Below are positions 41,457-50,289 of a DNA stretch of 64,000 nt, one piece after another (positions within the stretch are counted from its first letter, which is position 1; each line of letters starts with the position of its first letter). The stretch spans positions 1 to 64,000 of the forward strand of contig NZ_VCNG01000003.1 in assembly GCF_006227205.1 (NCBI RefSeq), in the 5' to 3' direction. A program made the position numbers and the translations under genes. Source of the stretch: Pseudomonas sp. ICMP22404. Lineage in GTDB: Bacteria > Pseudomonadota > Gammaproteobacteria > Pseudomonadales > Pseudomonadaceae. The notes under the pieces are model-generated. The model did not search any database, was not told the DNA's origin, and worked only from the letters and a program-made list of their open reading frames with translations.

Positions 41457-44400
41457 TTACTGCCAGTTAGTAGCAATCACTACATTAACTTGATCACGCT
41501 GTTCTTGAGTCAGATTGATCTCGCCGCCAGCCGGATCTCCAAAAGAAGCCATGGCGTTGACCAGATTGTCTACCGCATTGGCGTACAACGCTGTACTCCC
41601 TGCCTGAATCACATCAATTTTTTGTGCCGCACTCACGTACCAATCTTTGACTGTAATTCGATCATCAGTCCCTCTCGCATCAATTACCAAATTATTGCCA
41701 TCTCGGGACAGCCACAGGTTTTGGGGTGTAATCCCAGAGATACTAAGGGTATCCATGTCATTGGGCGTAGCAGAGTCATTATTTATAATATCCTGGCCAT
41801 CTCCTGCGACAAAAATATAAGTATCACTTCCCTCTCCGCCTTGTAGCAGGTCGTTACCTTGGCCTCCTTGCAACAGGTCGTTAGTGCTGGAGCCTATTAT
41901 AGTGTCATTACCCGATGTACTTACCCTCGATGCAACTTGAGAAGTATTCCAAAAAGCGCCATCAGCAAACTCGACACGCTCCAATTGGTAACGTCCGCTG
42001 TTTTCAGTGAACCAGTTGTTGAGTGTCACCTGATCCTGACCATTGATATGGCTAAGCACCAGGCTGCTTCCTGATCGGCTGGCACTGATGTCAGAGGCTT
42101 GGATGCCCACACCAAACCGCAGGATATCGACACCGCCATAGTAGTAGGAGATGTTGTCATCGTTGATGACATCCCGCCCATCGCCGAGGTTGAAGACATA
42201 GGTGTCGGAACCCGCTCCACCGTTCAACGTATCATTGCCCGTACCGCCTTCAAGCTGGTCATCACCGCTACCGGCCGTCAGCGTATCGTTGCCAGCGCCA
42301 CCGGATATCACCTGCTTGAAGGCAGCACTGACACCAGTCAGTACATCATCACCTGCACTGCCTATGAGCTGGAGCAACTGGGCAGATAACGCCGCGCTGG
42401 TCCACACCGTGCCGTCGGCAAACTCGATGCGCTCCAGCTGATAACGTCCAGTGTTTTCGGTAAACCAATTGGTAACCGTCACCTGATCCTGACCGTTGGC
42501 ATGGCTAAGCACCAAGCTGGTTCCGGATCGGCTGGCACTGATGTCAGAGGCCTGGATGCCTGCACCAAATCGCAGGATATCGACACCGCCATAGTAGTAG
42601 GAGATGTTGTCATCGTTGATGACATCCCGACCGTCGCCGAGCTTGAAGAGATAAGTGTCGGATCCCGCTCCACCGTTCAACGTGTCATTGCCCGTACCGC
42701 CTTCAAGCTGGTCATCACCGGTACCGGCCGTCAGCGTATCGTTGCCACCACCACCGGATAGCACCTGCTTGAAGGCAGCGCCGATTCCGGTGAGCACATC
42801 ATCGCCCGCACCGCCTGTGAGCTGAAGCAACTGGGCAGATAACGCCGCGCTGGTCCACACCGTGCCGTCGGCAAACTCGATGCGCTCCAACTGATAACGT
42901 CCAGTGTTTTCGGTAAACCAATTGGTAACCGTCACCTGGTCCTGACCGTTGACATGGCTAAGCACCAAGCTGGTTCCGGATCGGCTGACACTGATGTCAG
43001 AGGCCTGGATGCTTGCACCAAATCGCAGGATATCGACACCGCCATAGTAGTAGGAGATGTTGTCATCGTTGATGACATCCCGCCCATCGCCGAGGTTGAA
43101 GACATAGGTGTCGGAACCCGCTCCACCGTTCAACGTATCATTGCCCGTACCGCCTTCAAGCTGGTCATCACCGCTACCGGCCGTCAGCGTATCGTTGCCA
43201 GCGCCACCGGATATCACCTGCTTGAAGGCAGCACTGACACCAGTCAGTACATCATCACCTGCACTGCCTATGAGCTGGAGCAACTGGGCAGATAACGCCG
43301 CGCTGGTCCACACCGTGCCGTCGGCAAACTCGATGCGCTCCAGCTGATAACGTCCAGTGTTTTCGGTAAACCAATTGGTAACCGTCACCTGATCCTGACC
43401 GTTAATATGCCTAAGCACCAGGCTGGTCCCGGATCGACTGGCACTGATGTCAGAGACCTGGATGCCCGTGCCAAACCGCAAGACGTCGACACCGCCGTAG
43501 TAGTAAGAAATGTTGTCATCGTTGATGACATCACGACCATCTCCAAGGCTGAAGAGGTACAGATCGGAGCCTTGGCCGCCGTTCAACGTGTCGTTGCCCG
43601 TGCCGCCTTCAAGCAAGTCATTACCGGAGCCGGCCGTCAGCGTATCGTTACCGCCGCCACCTCTTATAACTTGAGACTGACTGCTACTGACACCGGTCAG
43701 TACATCGTCACCCGCGCCGCCTGTGAGCTGGAGCATCTGGGCTGACAACGTCGCGCTGGTCCAGACGGTGCCGTCGGTGAACTCTATGCGCTCCAACTGA
43801 TAACGATCGGTGTTTTCGGTAAACCAATTGGTAACCGTCACCTGGTCCTGACCATTGGCATGGCTAAGCACCAAGCTGGTTCCGGATCGGCTGGCAACGA
43901 TGTCAGAGGCTTGGATCCCCATACCAAACCGCAGGATATCGACACCGCCATACATGTAGGAGAGGTTGTCATCGTTGATAACGTCGCGCCCATCGCCGAG
44001 GTTGAAGAGATAAATATCGGAGCCTTGCCCCCCGTTCAATGTGTCATTACCCGTACCGCCCGCCAACTGGTCATCACCGCTTCCAGCCGTCAGCGTATCG
44101 TTGCCACCACCACCGGATAGCACCTGCTTGAAGGCCGCGCCGATTCCGACGAGCACATCATCACCCGCGCCGCCTGTGAGCTGGAGCAACTGAGCGGACA
44201 GTGTCGTGCTGGTCCAGACGGTGCCGTCGGCGAACTCGATGCGCTCCAGCTGATAACGTCCAGTGTTTTCGGTGAACCAATTGGTGACCGTTATCTGATC
44301 CTGACCGTTGACATGGCTAAGCACCAGGCTGGTGCCGGATCGGCTGGCAATGATGTCGGCGGCCTGGATGCCCGTGCCAAACCGCAAAACGTCGACACCG

Positions 44401-47400
44401 CCATACATGTAGGAGAGATTGTCATCGTTGATGACGTCACGCCCATCGCCGAGGTTGAAGAGGTACAGGTCGGAGCCTTGGCCACCATTCAACGTGTCAT
44501 TGCCCGTACCGCCCTCAAGCTGGTCAGCACCAGCGCCGGCGGTCAAAGTATCGTTACCACCGCCACCTCTTATAACTTGAGCCTGACTGCTACTGACACC
44601 GGTCAGCACATCGTCACCCGCGCCGCCTGTGAGCTGGAGCACCTGGACAGACAACGCCGCGCTGGTCCACACCGTGCCGTCGGCGAACTCGATGCGCTCC
44701 AACTGATAACGATCGGTGTTTTCGGTGAACCAATTGGTGACCGTCACTTGGTCCTGACCGTTGACATGGCTAAGCACCAGGCTGGTACCGGATCGGCTGG
44801 CAAGGATGTCGGCGGCCTGGATACCCGTGCCAAACCGCAAAACGTCGACACCGCCATACATGTAGGAGAGATTGTCATCGTTGATGACGTCACGCCCATC
44901 TCCGAGGCTGAAGAGGTACAGATCGGAGCCTTGCCCACCGTTCAACGTGTCGTTGCCCACACCGCCCTCAAGCTGGTCATCCCCGACCCCGGCCGTCAAC
45001 GTGTCGTTGCCACCACCACCGGACAGCACCTGCTTGAAGGCAGCACCGATTCCGGTGAGCACATCATCGCCCGCGCCACCCATGAGCTGGAGCAGTTGGG
45101 CAGACAACACCGAGCTGGTCCACACCGTGCCGTCGGCGAACTCGATGCGCTCCAGTTGATAACGATCGGTGTTTTCGGTAAACCAATTGGTAACCGTCAC
45201 CTGATCCTGACCGTTAATATGCCTAAGCACCAGGCTGGTTCCGGATCGGCTGGCCATGATGTCAGAGACCTGGATGCCCGTGCCAAACCGCAAGACGTCG
45301 ACACCACCGTAGTAGTAAGAGATGTTGTCATCGTTGATAACGTCCTGCCCATCTCCTACGTTGAAGAGATAGATGTCGGAGCCCGCCGCACCGTTGAGAA
45401 TATCATTACCAGTACCGCCTTCGAGTTGGTCGTCACCCGCGCCAGTCGTCAGGTTGTCATTACCGCCCCCGCCAAGGAATGTTTGGCTGACCCTAGAACT
45501 AGCTCCTGTAATAACATCATCGAACTCCGTTCCAGTCCTATTTAGTAGACTACTTGTAAGCTCTGAACTCATCCAGACAGTTCCATCGGCAAACTCAATT
45601 CGTTCCACCTGATAACGAGAACCTAGCTGAATGAACCAGTTAAGAAAAACCACTTGATCATGGCCATTACCATGCTGTAAAAGCAAGCTACTCCCCTGAA
45701 TGCTAACGTTTATATCCGCGGGGCTTATTCCTTCACCAAAGTACAAGACATCCGAGTCTCCAAGATTTTCAACATCTTCGTTGATTACATCTCGCCCGTC
45801 ACCAAGATTGAAATGATAAACATCTGAACCAGTACCACCTTCAATATAATCATTGCCGCCTCCTCCAATGAGCACATCGTCACCCTGGGCTCCAAACAAT
45901 TTGTCATTACCCAGTCCTCCACTCAAATTATCGGATGAGGCGTAACCATGAATTTCATCATCGCCTGGAGTAGTGATACCCACCATGGCCTTAATTTGTT
46001 CAAGTCTCCATATCGCACCATCAGCAAAGCGGATCTCTTCTAAATAATAGTCACTCGCACCATCACTATAAAAATAATTGACTACTTTTATCCTGTCAGC
46101 ACCACCACGTAAAACAAGAACCAAATCATCTCCCGAGCGAGTGACGCCTATTTCGGAGGGTGCTATATCTGAAGCAAATTCGATGAAGTCGACCTTATTA
46201 TCGCCGCTATCAAAATTATTAAGTGTGTCGTGCCCCCACCCCCGACTGAATCGATAAATATCAGATCCCTCATCACCACTAAGATAATCGTCGTCAGCCC
46301 CACCGTCCAAAATATCATTACCAGCGTCACCATATAAAGTGTCGCGGCCAGCCAAGCCGAAAAGTGCATTATTATGGGAGTCGCCATACAACTCATCGTT
46401 AATTAATCCACCTAGCGAGTAACCCATATTGGCCAGCAGACAATCAAAGCCTGGAACATTAACATCTCCGGCTTGCCGCAGATTAGTCAGTATAGCCCCG
46501 CCCTGCACACCAGAGTCCAATAGAGCCTTAGAAAATTCGGACATCTCTTGCGCGCCGAGCGCAGAATCTTCGTCATATGCAAATCGTAACATTTCGACCA
46601 AACGAGCAACGTCAAATTTTAATTCGTAATTTTCAAAGCCAAGATCGATTGCTTCAACTAAAGGCCTAAAGTGAGTCTGCAACATTAACCCCGAATACAG
46701 AAAACCAGCCAGTTGGCCATATGCCTGCATGAGTTTTGCGGCAGCATTAGGTCCCGGATTGCCAGTGCCTACATTGATCCCGGCTGACTGGATAAAGCCT
46801 TGTCCCGAAAACGCTTCCAAGGCATAAAGTTTGCGCCCATCATCGATATATCCCCCACGACTGACTGAAGTATATGCAGCCGCTCCGCTCCAAGAGAATA
46901 TGATTTGATCGAGCAGCGAGTATCTCTTCGTAGTGTCTGTCTCAACCGCAAACTGCTCAACTAACTGTTTAAGGTGCCCAGTCGTATCGCGCAATATTGC
47001 CTGACTCAGGTCCGCCACATTACCAAACCCATCCAGGTCGATTGAAGATGCCGTCTGTTCCCCCAATACTATTTTGTTTAGATCTACAGTCCGCGCGGTG
47101 TCCACCACAAACCAAACATCGTCCAAATCATGTGACGCACCGCTACTATCTGTATAGGTTCCCGATTGCAGCACTTTATTGCCTTGGGAATCAGTCGTAT
47201 TTTCGTCTACGTAACCTACGCTAAGGCTTTGAACATTAGCCTCGCCAAGGCTCAACAACTCTCCCTCATCAAGTTTCGCATCACTATTACTATCTTTCCA
47301 TACTCCCAACTGGCCAAAAGCCGCATCATTAGCATCTATTTTGCCGTCATGATTACTGTCCAGGTCAGCTAACACCGAGAACCCATTGGTAGCTATTTGC

Positions 47401-48299
47401 CCGTTTGTCAAATGAGTGTAATTGCCGAAAAGCTCACTCCCATCGTCTATTTGTCCATTGCCATTTCGATCCCATATTAATAAACCATCATCTTTTCCGA
47501 CCCAGCCGGTGCTTTCAGCGAAGCCATTGCCATCGTGATCAAAATATACACCGCTACTCAAAGACAGTGTTTCAACTCCGTCTCCATCCAAATCCAAGAT
47601 CAGTGGACTTACCGTATTCAGGGCGGCATCATAGGCATCACGCAAATTCTCAACTATCAAATCTGTGAAGTTGAAAATGCTAGAGGAAACGGCATCCGTA
47701 ATATCATCCAGAGCCCCGACCACATAATCATTGAACGCTTGAGCGAAGTCCCCGGTCGCCTCCATCGCATCCTGAAAACTTTCTATGGCCGATGTATAAG
47801 CCTCACCTAGCACCTCACCCAAGCCGTGAAGAGCGTTACTCAAAGAGTCAATATATGGATTTAAATCAATACTTTCATCGCCACTATTCATTGCCATAAC
47901 CGTGAGCACTGCGCCAGCCGCTGTAATTACTACAGCCGTAGCGATCAAAGCCGGGGCCGAAGCTGCGCCGACTGCAGCAGCTAATGTCGCCGACGCCACA
48001 ATTGCCGACAGATCGGCAAAGACAGAGTAAATATCACTTACGTGAACTTCACCAGAATCGTCGATGGTCGTTTTCATATTCAAAAAGTCACGACCAAGGG
48101 CCGAATAAGCAAGAGCTGAACCTGCGATAGGCAGGCGTTTCCCCATCATCTCCCCGAAGCTAACTAACGTCTGCGTTGCTCCAAGGGCCGCACTAAAAAC
48201 TTGCCCTTTTGATGCATCAACAATTACCGACCCCGACCCCACTGGTGTACTTAGATAAGACAGGGCGCTGGAAATTGCATCTAATGTACTTTTATCCAC
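41457..48299 (-). CDS. Giant RTX-type calcium-binding protein B, type I secretion substrate (candidate pore-forming toxin)
   Basis: This is a 2280-residue protein. Residues 1-230 are unique, with a strongly hydrophobic stretch (about 96-137, Ala/Val/Gly-rich, LSAIVASATLAAAVGAASAP) able to insert in membranes. SPLILDLDGDGVETLS (from 231) starts the same FrpC-like EF-hand domain as RTX protein A. Then come RTX nonapeptides and eight PF06594-like segments (QLERIEFADGTVW) in 151-residue units. The C-terminus NLVNAMASFGDPAGG, ending IATNWQ, is the probable export signal shared with protein A. It lies 1 bp after a small membrane-protein gene. The hydrophobic head suggests pore formation; this is inference. 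Confidence 0.92.
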   Translation of the reverse strand: MDKSTLDAISSALSYLSTPVGSGSVIVDASKGQVFSAALGATQTLVSFGEMMGKRLPIAGSALAYSALGRDFLNMKTTIDDSGEVHVSDIYSVFADLSAIVASATLAAAVGAASAPALIATAVVITAAGAVLTVMAMNSGDESIDLNPYIDSLSNALHGLGEVLGEAYTSAIESFQDAMEATGDFAQAFNDYVVGALDDITDAVSSSIFNFTDLIVENLRDAYDAALNTVSPLILDLDGDGVETLSLSSGVYFDHDGNGFAESTGWVGKDDGLLIWDRNGNGQIDDGSELFGNYTHLTNGQIATNGFSVLADLDSNHDGKIDANDAAFGQLGVWKDSNSDAKLDEGELLSLGEANVQSLSVGYVDENTTDSQGNKVLQSGTYTDSSGASHDLDDVWFVVDTARTVDLNKIVLGEQTASSIDLDGFGNVADLSQAILRDTTGHLKQLVEQFAVETDTTKRYSLLDQIIFSWSGAAAYTSVSRGGYIDDGRKLYALEAFSGQGFIQSAGINVGTGNPGPNAAAKLMQAYGQLAGFLYSGLMLQTHFRPLVEAIDLGFENYELKFDVARLVEMLRFAYDEDSALGAQEMSEFSKALLDSGVQGGAILTNLRQAGDVNVPGFDCLLANMGYSLGGLINDELYGDSHNNALFGLAGRDTLYGDAGNDILDGGADDDYLSGDEGSDIYRFSRGWGHDTLNNFDSGDNKVDFIEFASDIAPSEIGVTRSGDDLVLVLRGGADRIKVVNYFYSDGASDYYLEEIRFADGAIWRLEQIKAMVGITTPGDDEIHGYASSDNLSGGLGNDKLFGAQGDDVLIGGGGNDYIEGGTGSDVYHFNLGDGRDVINEDVENLGDSDVLYFGEGISPADINVSIQGSSLLLQHGNGHDQVVFLNWFIQLGSRYQVERIEFADGTVWMSSELTSSLLNRTGTEFDDVITGASSRVSQTFLGGGGNDNLTTGAGDDQLEGGTGNDILNGAAGSDIYLFNVGDGQDVINDDNISYYYGGVDVLRFGTGIQVSDIMASRSGTSLVLRHINGQDQVTVTNWFTENTDRYQLERIEFADGTVWTSSVLSAQLLQLMGGAGDDVLTGIGAAFKQVLSGGGGNDTLTAGVGDDQLEGGVGNDTLNGGQGSDLYLFSLGDGRDVINDDNLSYMYGGVDVLRFGTGIQAADILASRSGTSLVLSHVNGQDQVTVTNWFTENTDRYQLERIEFADGTVWTSAALSVQVLQLTGGAGDDVLTGVSSSQAQVIRGGGGNDTLTAGAGADQLEGGTGNDTLNGGQGSDLYLFNLGDGRDVINDDNLSYMYGGVDVLRFGTGIQAADIIASRSGTSLVLSHVNGQDQITVTNWFTENTGRYQLERIEFADGTVWTSTTLSAQLLQLTGGAGDDVLVGIGAAFKQVLSGGGGNDTLTAGSGDDQLAGGTGNDTLNGGQGSDIYLFNLGDGRDVINDDNLSYMYGGVDILRFGMGIQASDIVASRSGTSLVLSHANGQDQVTVTNWFTENTDRYQLERIEFTDGTVWTSATLSAQMLQLTGGAGDDVLTGVSSSQSQVIRGGGGNDTLTAGSGNDLLEGGTGNDTLNGGQGSDLYLFSLGDGRDVINDDNISYYYGGVDVLRFGTGIQVSDISASRSGTSLVLRHINGQDQVTVTNWFTENTGRYQLERIEFADGTVWTSAALSAQLLQLIGSAGDDVLTGVSAAFKQVISGGAGNDTLTAGSGDDQLEGGTGNDTLNGGAGSDTYVFNLGDGRDVINDDNISYYYGGVDILRFGASIQASDISVSRSGTSLVLSHVNGQDQVTVTNWFTENTGRYQLERIEFADGTVWTSAALSAQLLQLTGGAGDDVLTGIGAAFKQVLSGGGGNDTLTAGTGDDQLEGGTGNDTLNGGAGSDTYLFKLGDGRDVINDDNISYYYGGVDILRFGAGIQASDISASRSGTSLVLSHANGQDQVTVTNWFTENTGRYQLERIEFADGTVWTSAALSAQLLQLIGSAGDDVLTGVSAAFKQVISGGAGNDTLTAGSGDDQLEGGTGNDTLNGGAGSDTYVFNLGDGRDVINDDNISYYYGGVDILRFGVGIQASDISASRSGSSLVLSHINGQDQVTLNNWFTENSGRYQLERVEFADGAFWNTSQVASRVSTSGNDTIIGSSTNDLLQGGQGNDLLQGGEGSDTYIFVAGDGQDIINNDSATPNDMDTLSISGITPQNLWLSRDGNNLVIDARGTDDRITVKDWYVSAAQKIDVIQAGSTALYANAVDNLVNAMASFGDPAGGEINLTQEQRDQVNVVIATNWQ
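42026..45650 (-). repeat. 453-bp tandem repeats in RTX gene B, about eight units
   Basis: Homologous points recur exactly every 453 bp (151 codons): 42026, 42479, 42932, 43385, 43838, 44291, 44744, 45197. Linker sequences alternate between AAFKQV and SSQxQV types in several units, giving a 906-bp higher-order period. For example, the stretches starting at 42202 and 43108 are identical over about 240 bp. It is coding, not CRISPR. Confidence 0.9.
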
Positions 48300-48300
48300 T

Positions 48301-48810
48301 TTAATTCCTCCTTGCCTTCCTTAAAAAGAAGACGGAAATGCAAAGCGCAAAAAAACCAACGCCACCGAGAACCCAAACACTACCTCTCTTACCTTTAGCC
48401 AACCTCTGTTCGGACATCGCTCTACTGATGATCTCTTTACCATCCACCTCCAGAACTACTAATTTTCGCTGCTCCAACGCAGGCAAAAATTTTTGTTCAT
48501 ACCAGAAAACACGGGCATGCTTACCTAATAAATCCGAGCTTTTCTGCTTCGTTATGCACGTTGGATACCCCCCTAAATTTGAAGCACAGGTAAACCGATA
48601 AACATTCTCACCGTCGATGATTTTCGTGATGGCTTTACCCTTGAATCTTTCCTCCGAAAGAACACCTGAGGACTCGCTTAATCTATCCGGAATGTATGAT
48701 ATGGACTGATGCCACAGAACAATAATCACAAATCCCAGATAACCAACGAAACTAAAAATCGCAAAATTTCTGTAGGCAACCCTAGATCGATCGGAAATGT
48801 TAGCGCCCAT
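48301..48810 (-). CDS. Two-helix membrane protein between hlyD and RTX gene B (candidate immunity)
   Basis: This 169-residue protein has membrane helices at about 16-34 (FAIFSFVGYLGFVIIVLW) and 146-164 (VWVLGGVGFFALCISVFFL), flanked by basic residues. Between them is a periplasmic part of about 110 residues with two Cys near FTCASNLGGYPTCIT. It ends 1 bp before RTX gene B. A two-helix inner-membrane protein is the usual form of immunity to pore-forming bacteriocins, which fits the hydrophobic head of RTX protein B. No named family was recognised. Confidence 0.8.
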   Translation of the reverse strand: MGANISDRSRVAYRNFAIFSFVGYLGFVIIVLWHQSISYIPDRLSESSGVLSEERFKGKAITKIIDGENVYRFTCASNLGGYPTCITKQKSSDLLGKHARVFWYEQKFLPALEQRKLVVLEVDGKEIISRAMSEQRLAKGKRGSVWVLGGVGFFALCISVFFLRKARRN

Positions 48811-48858
48811 TATTTTTCACCAAAATAGTAATTTGTTTACCAACTCAATCAAGGTTAA

Positions 48859-50283
48859 TCATCGCTCCCTGAGCCCCTCCGACAGATGTTGCTCTAGAGG
48901 GCTCAACAAATACTCGATAACTTTCCTATGATCCGTCCTTACCTCGGCGGACACAGACATTCCCGGCATCAACTGTATTTCTTGCCCTTTCACCAAAACT
49001 TTGGCTTTCGGCAGCCGAATCCTGACGCTATATAAAAGCCCACGTCTTTCATCTTCTATCGCGTCATCGGAAACACTGATAACTTCGCCCTCTAACACGC
49101 CATACTTGGTGAACGTAAATGTTTCGACTTTTACCGTAACCAACTGTCCGGCATGTACAAAACCGATATCTTTGTTCTCCAGCATGGCTTCAACCTCAAC
49201 AACCTGATCTTTGGGCACGATCACCATCAACGCTTGAGCGGCCGTCACTACTCCACCGACCGTGTGAATAGCCAATTGCTGAACAGTGCCATCCACCGGT
49301 GCCGTTAAGTGCATCAGGTGATCACGTTGTTCAGCCTTTCTAACTTCCTGAGTCAGTGATGCAATCTTTTGCTCGGATTGCTGCTGAAGATCGAGCATCT
49401 CGCGGCGGGTCTGGGCAAGAATTCCCTCTCGACGACGCTGCGCTTCTTTTTTTGTTGCTTGCAACTCGATGACCCGCACTTGCTGCACGGCCATTTCTCG
49501 TTCAAGGTCTAATAGTGCCTGTTGTTTTTCTAAGTAGGCATGACGAGGTACATATTGTTTTTCCAACAGCAGCTTATAGTCATCGGCCAAGCGTCGACTG
49601 ATGGGTAAGGTTTTGAGCAGTGATGCGACAGTGGCCGTTGCCGACAGAATTTCTGCAGATCGCTGATCAATCTCCGCATCTACTTGATCCAAAGCACTGC
49701 GCATTTCAAGGTATTGGCCTTGTAACCACCGTTCTGCGGCCAATTGCTGTAACGGGTCTGCATTCTTAATTTTGCCCGTCAAAGGACCGGGCTCTTTGCG
49801 GGATTCAATTACCTCCAGCATTGCACCGGCCCTGGCGCTATCTACCTCAGCAGCCAACAAGTCGTTGCTCAAGCGTTTCACATCTGCCCCTGTTGCACTG
49901 GCATCCAGGTCGACAAGGACGTCCCCAGCTTTGACTTGTTCACCGTCGTGAACATGGATCGCCTTGACCACAGCTACTTCGCTGGGCTGAATAGTTTTGC
50001 TTCTCCCGCTGGCGACTACCTTGCCAGTCGCCGTGGCAACCACATCAATTTCTCCTAGGCAAGCCCATAGCAACGCTAAGCCAGCAAAGAGCATGATTGC
50101 GAACAGTGTGTAGCGCGGCGCCGGATGCACCGGTTGCTCTTGCAAAGCCAGGGCAGCCGGCAGAAATTGCACTTCATGGGGGAGCCGGTGGGGAGTGTCC
50201 AACAACCTGCGCTGCCCCCACGAATGCCGCCAGGCATGATGGTAGCGGCGCAATAACTCGCGTGTTGCCGAAGATTGGCCCAT
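48859..50283 (-). CDS. hlyD: HlyD-family membrane fusion protein, locus B
   Basis: This 474-residue protein is closely similar to the locus A HlyD throughout. It has a membrane helix (about 57-75, TLFAIMLFAGLALLWACLG), VVKAIHVHDGEQVKAGDVLV, a coiled coil (about 125-315), LTAPVDGTVQQLAIHTVGGV and the C-terminal EYLLSPLEQHLSEGLRER. It is the periplasmic adaptor of the second type I system. It starts 6 bp after the hlyB stop and is followed 48 bp on by the candidate immunity gene. Confidence 0.95.
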   Translation of the reverse strand: MGQSSATRELLRRYHHAWRHSWGQRRLLDTPHRLPHEVQFLPAALALQEQPVHPAPRYTLFAIMLFAGLALLWACLGEIDVVATATGKVVASGRSKTIQPSEVAVVKAIHVHDGEQVKAGDVLVDLDASATGADVKRLSNDLLAAEVDSARAGAMLEVIESRKEPGPLTGKIKNADPLQQLAAERWLQGQYLEMRSALDQVDAEIDQRSAEILSATATVASLLKTLPISRRLADDYKLLLEKQYVPRHAYLEKQQALLDLEREMAVQQVRVIELQATKKEAQRRREGILAQTRREMLDLQQQSEQKIASLTQEVRKAEQRDHLMHLTAPVDGTVQQLAIHTVGGVVTAAQALMVIVPKDQVVEVEAMLENKDIGFVHAGQLVTVKVETFTFTKYGVLEGEVISVSDDAIEDERRGLLYSVRIRLPKAKVLVKGQEIQLMPGMSVSAEVRTDHRKVIEYLLSPLEQHLSEGLRER

Positions 50284-50289
50284 GGCAGT

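Noticed and set aside
44313..45545. Long plus-strand open frame (410 codons) opposite RTX gene B
   Set aside because: It and several shorter ones repeat with the 453-bp period and arise from the codon pattern of the repeats on the other strand; no start context or protein family.
29900..45650. Regular repeats that might suggest a CRISPR array
   Set aside because: Periods are 519 and 453 bp, in frame, encoding RTX calcium-binding units; no short repeats with unique spacers.
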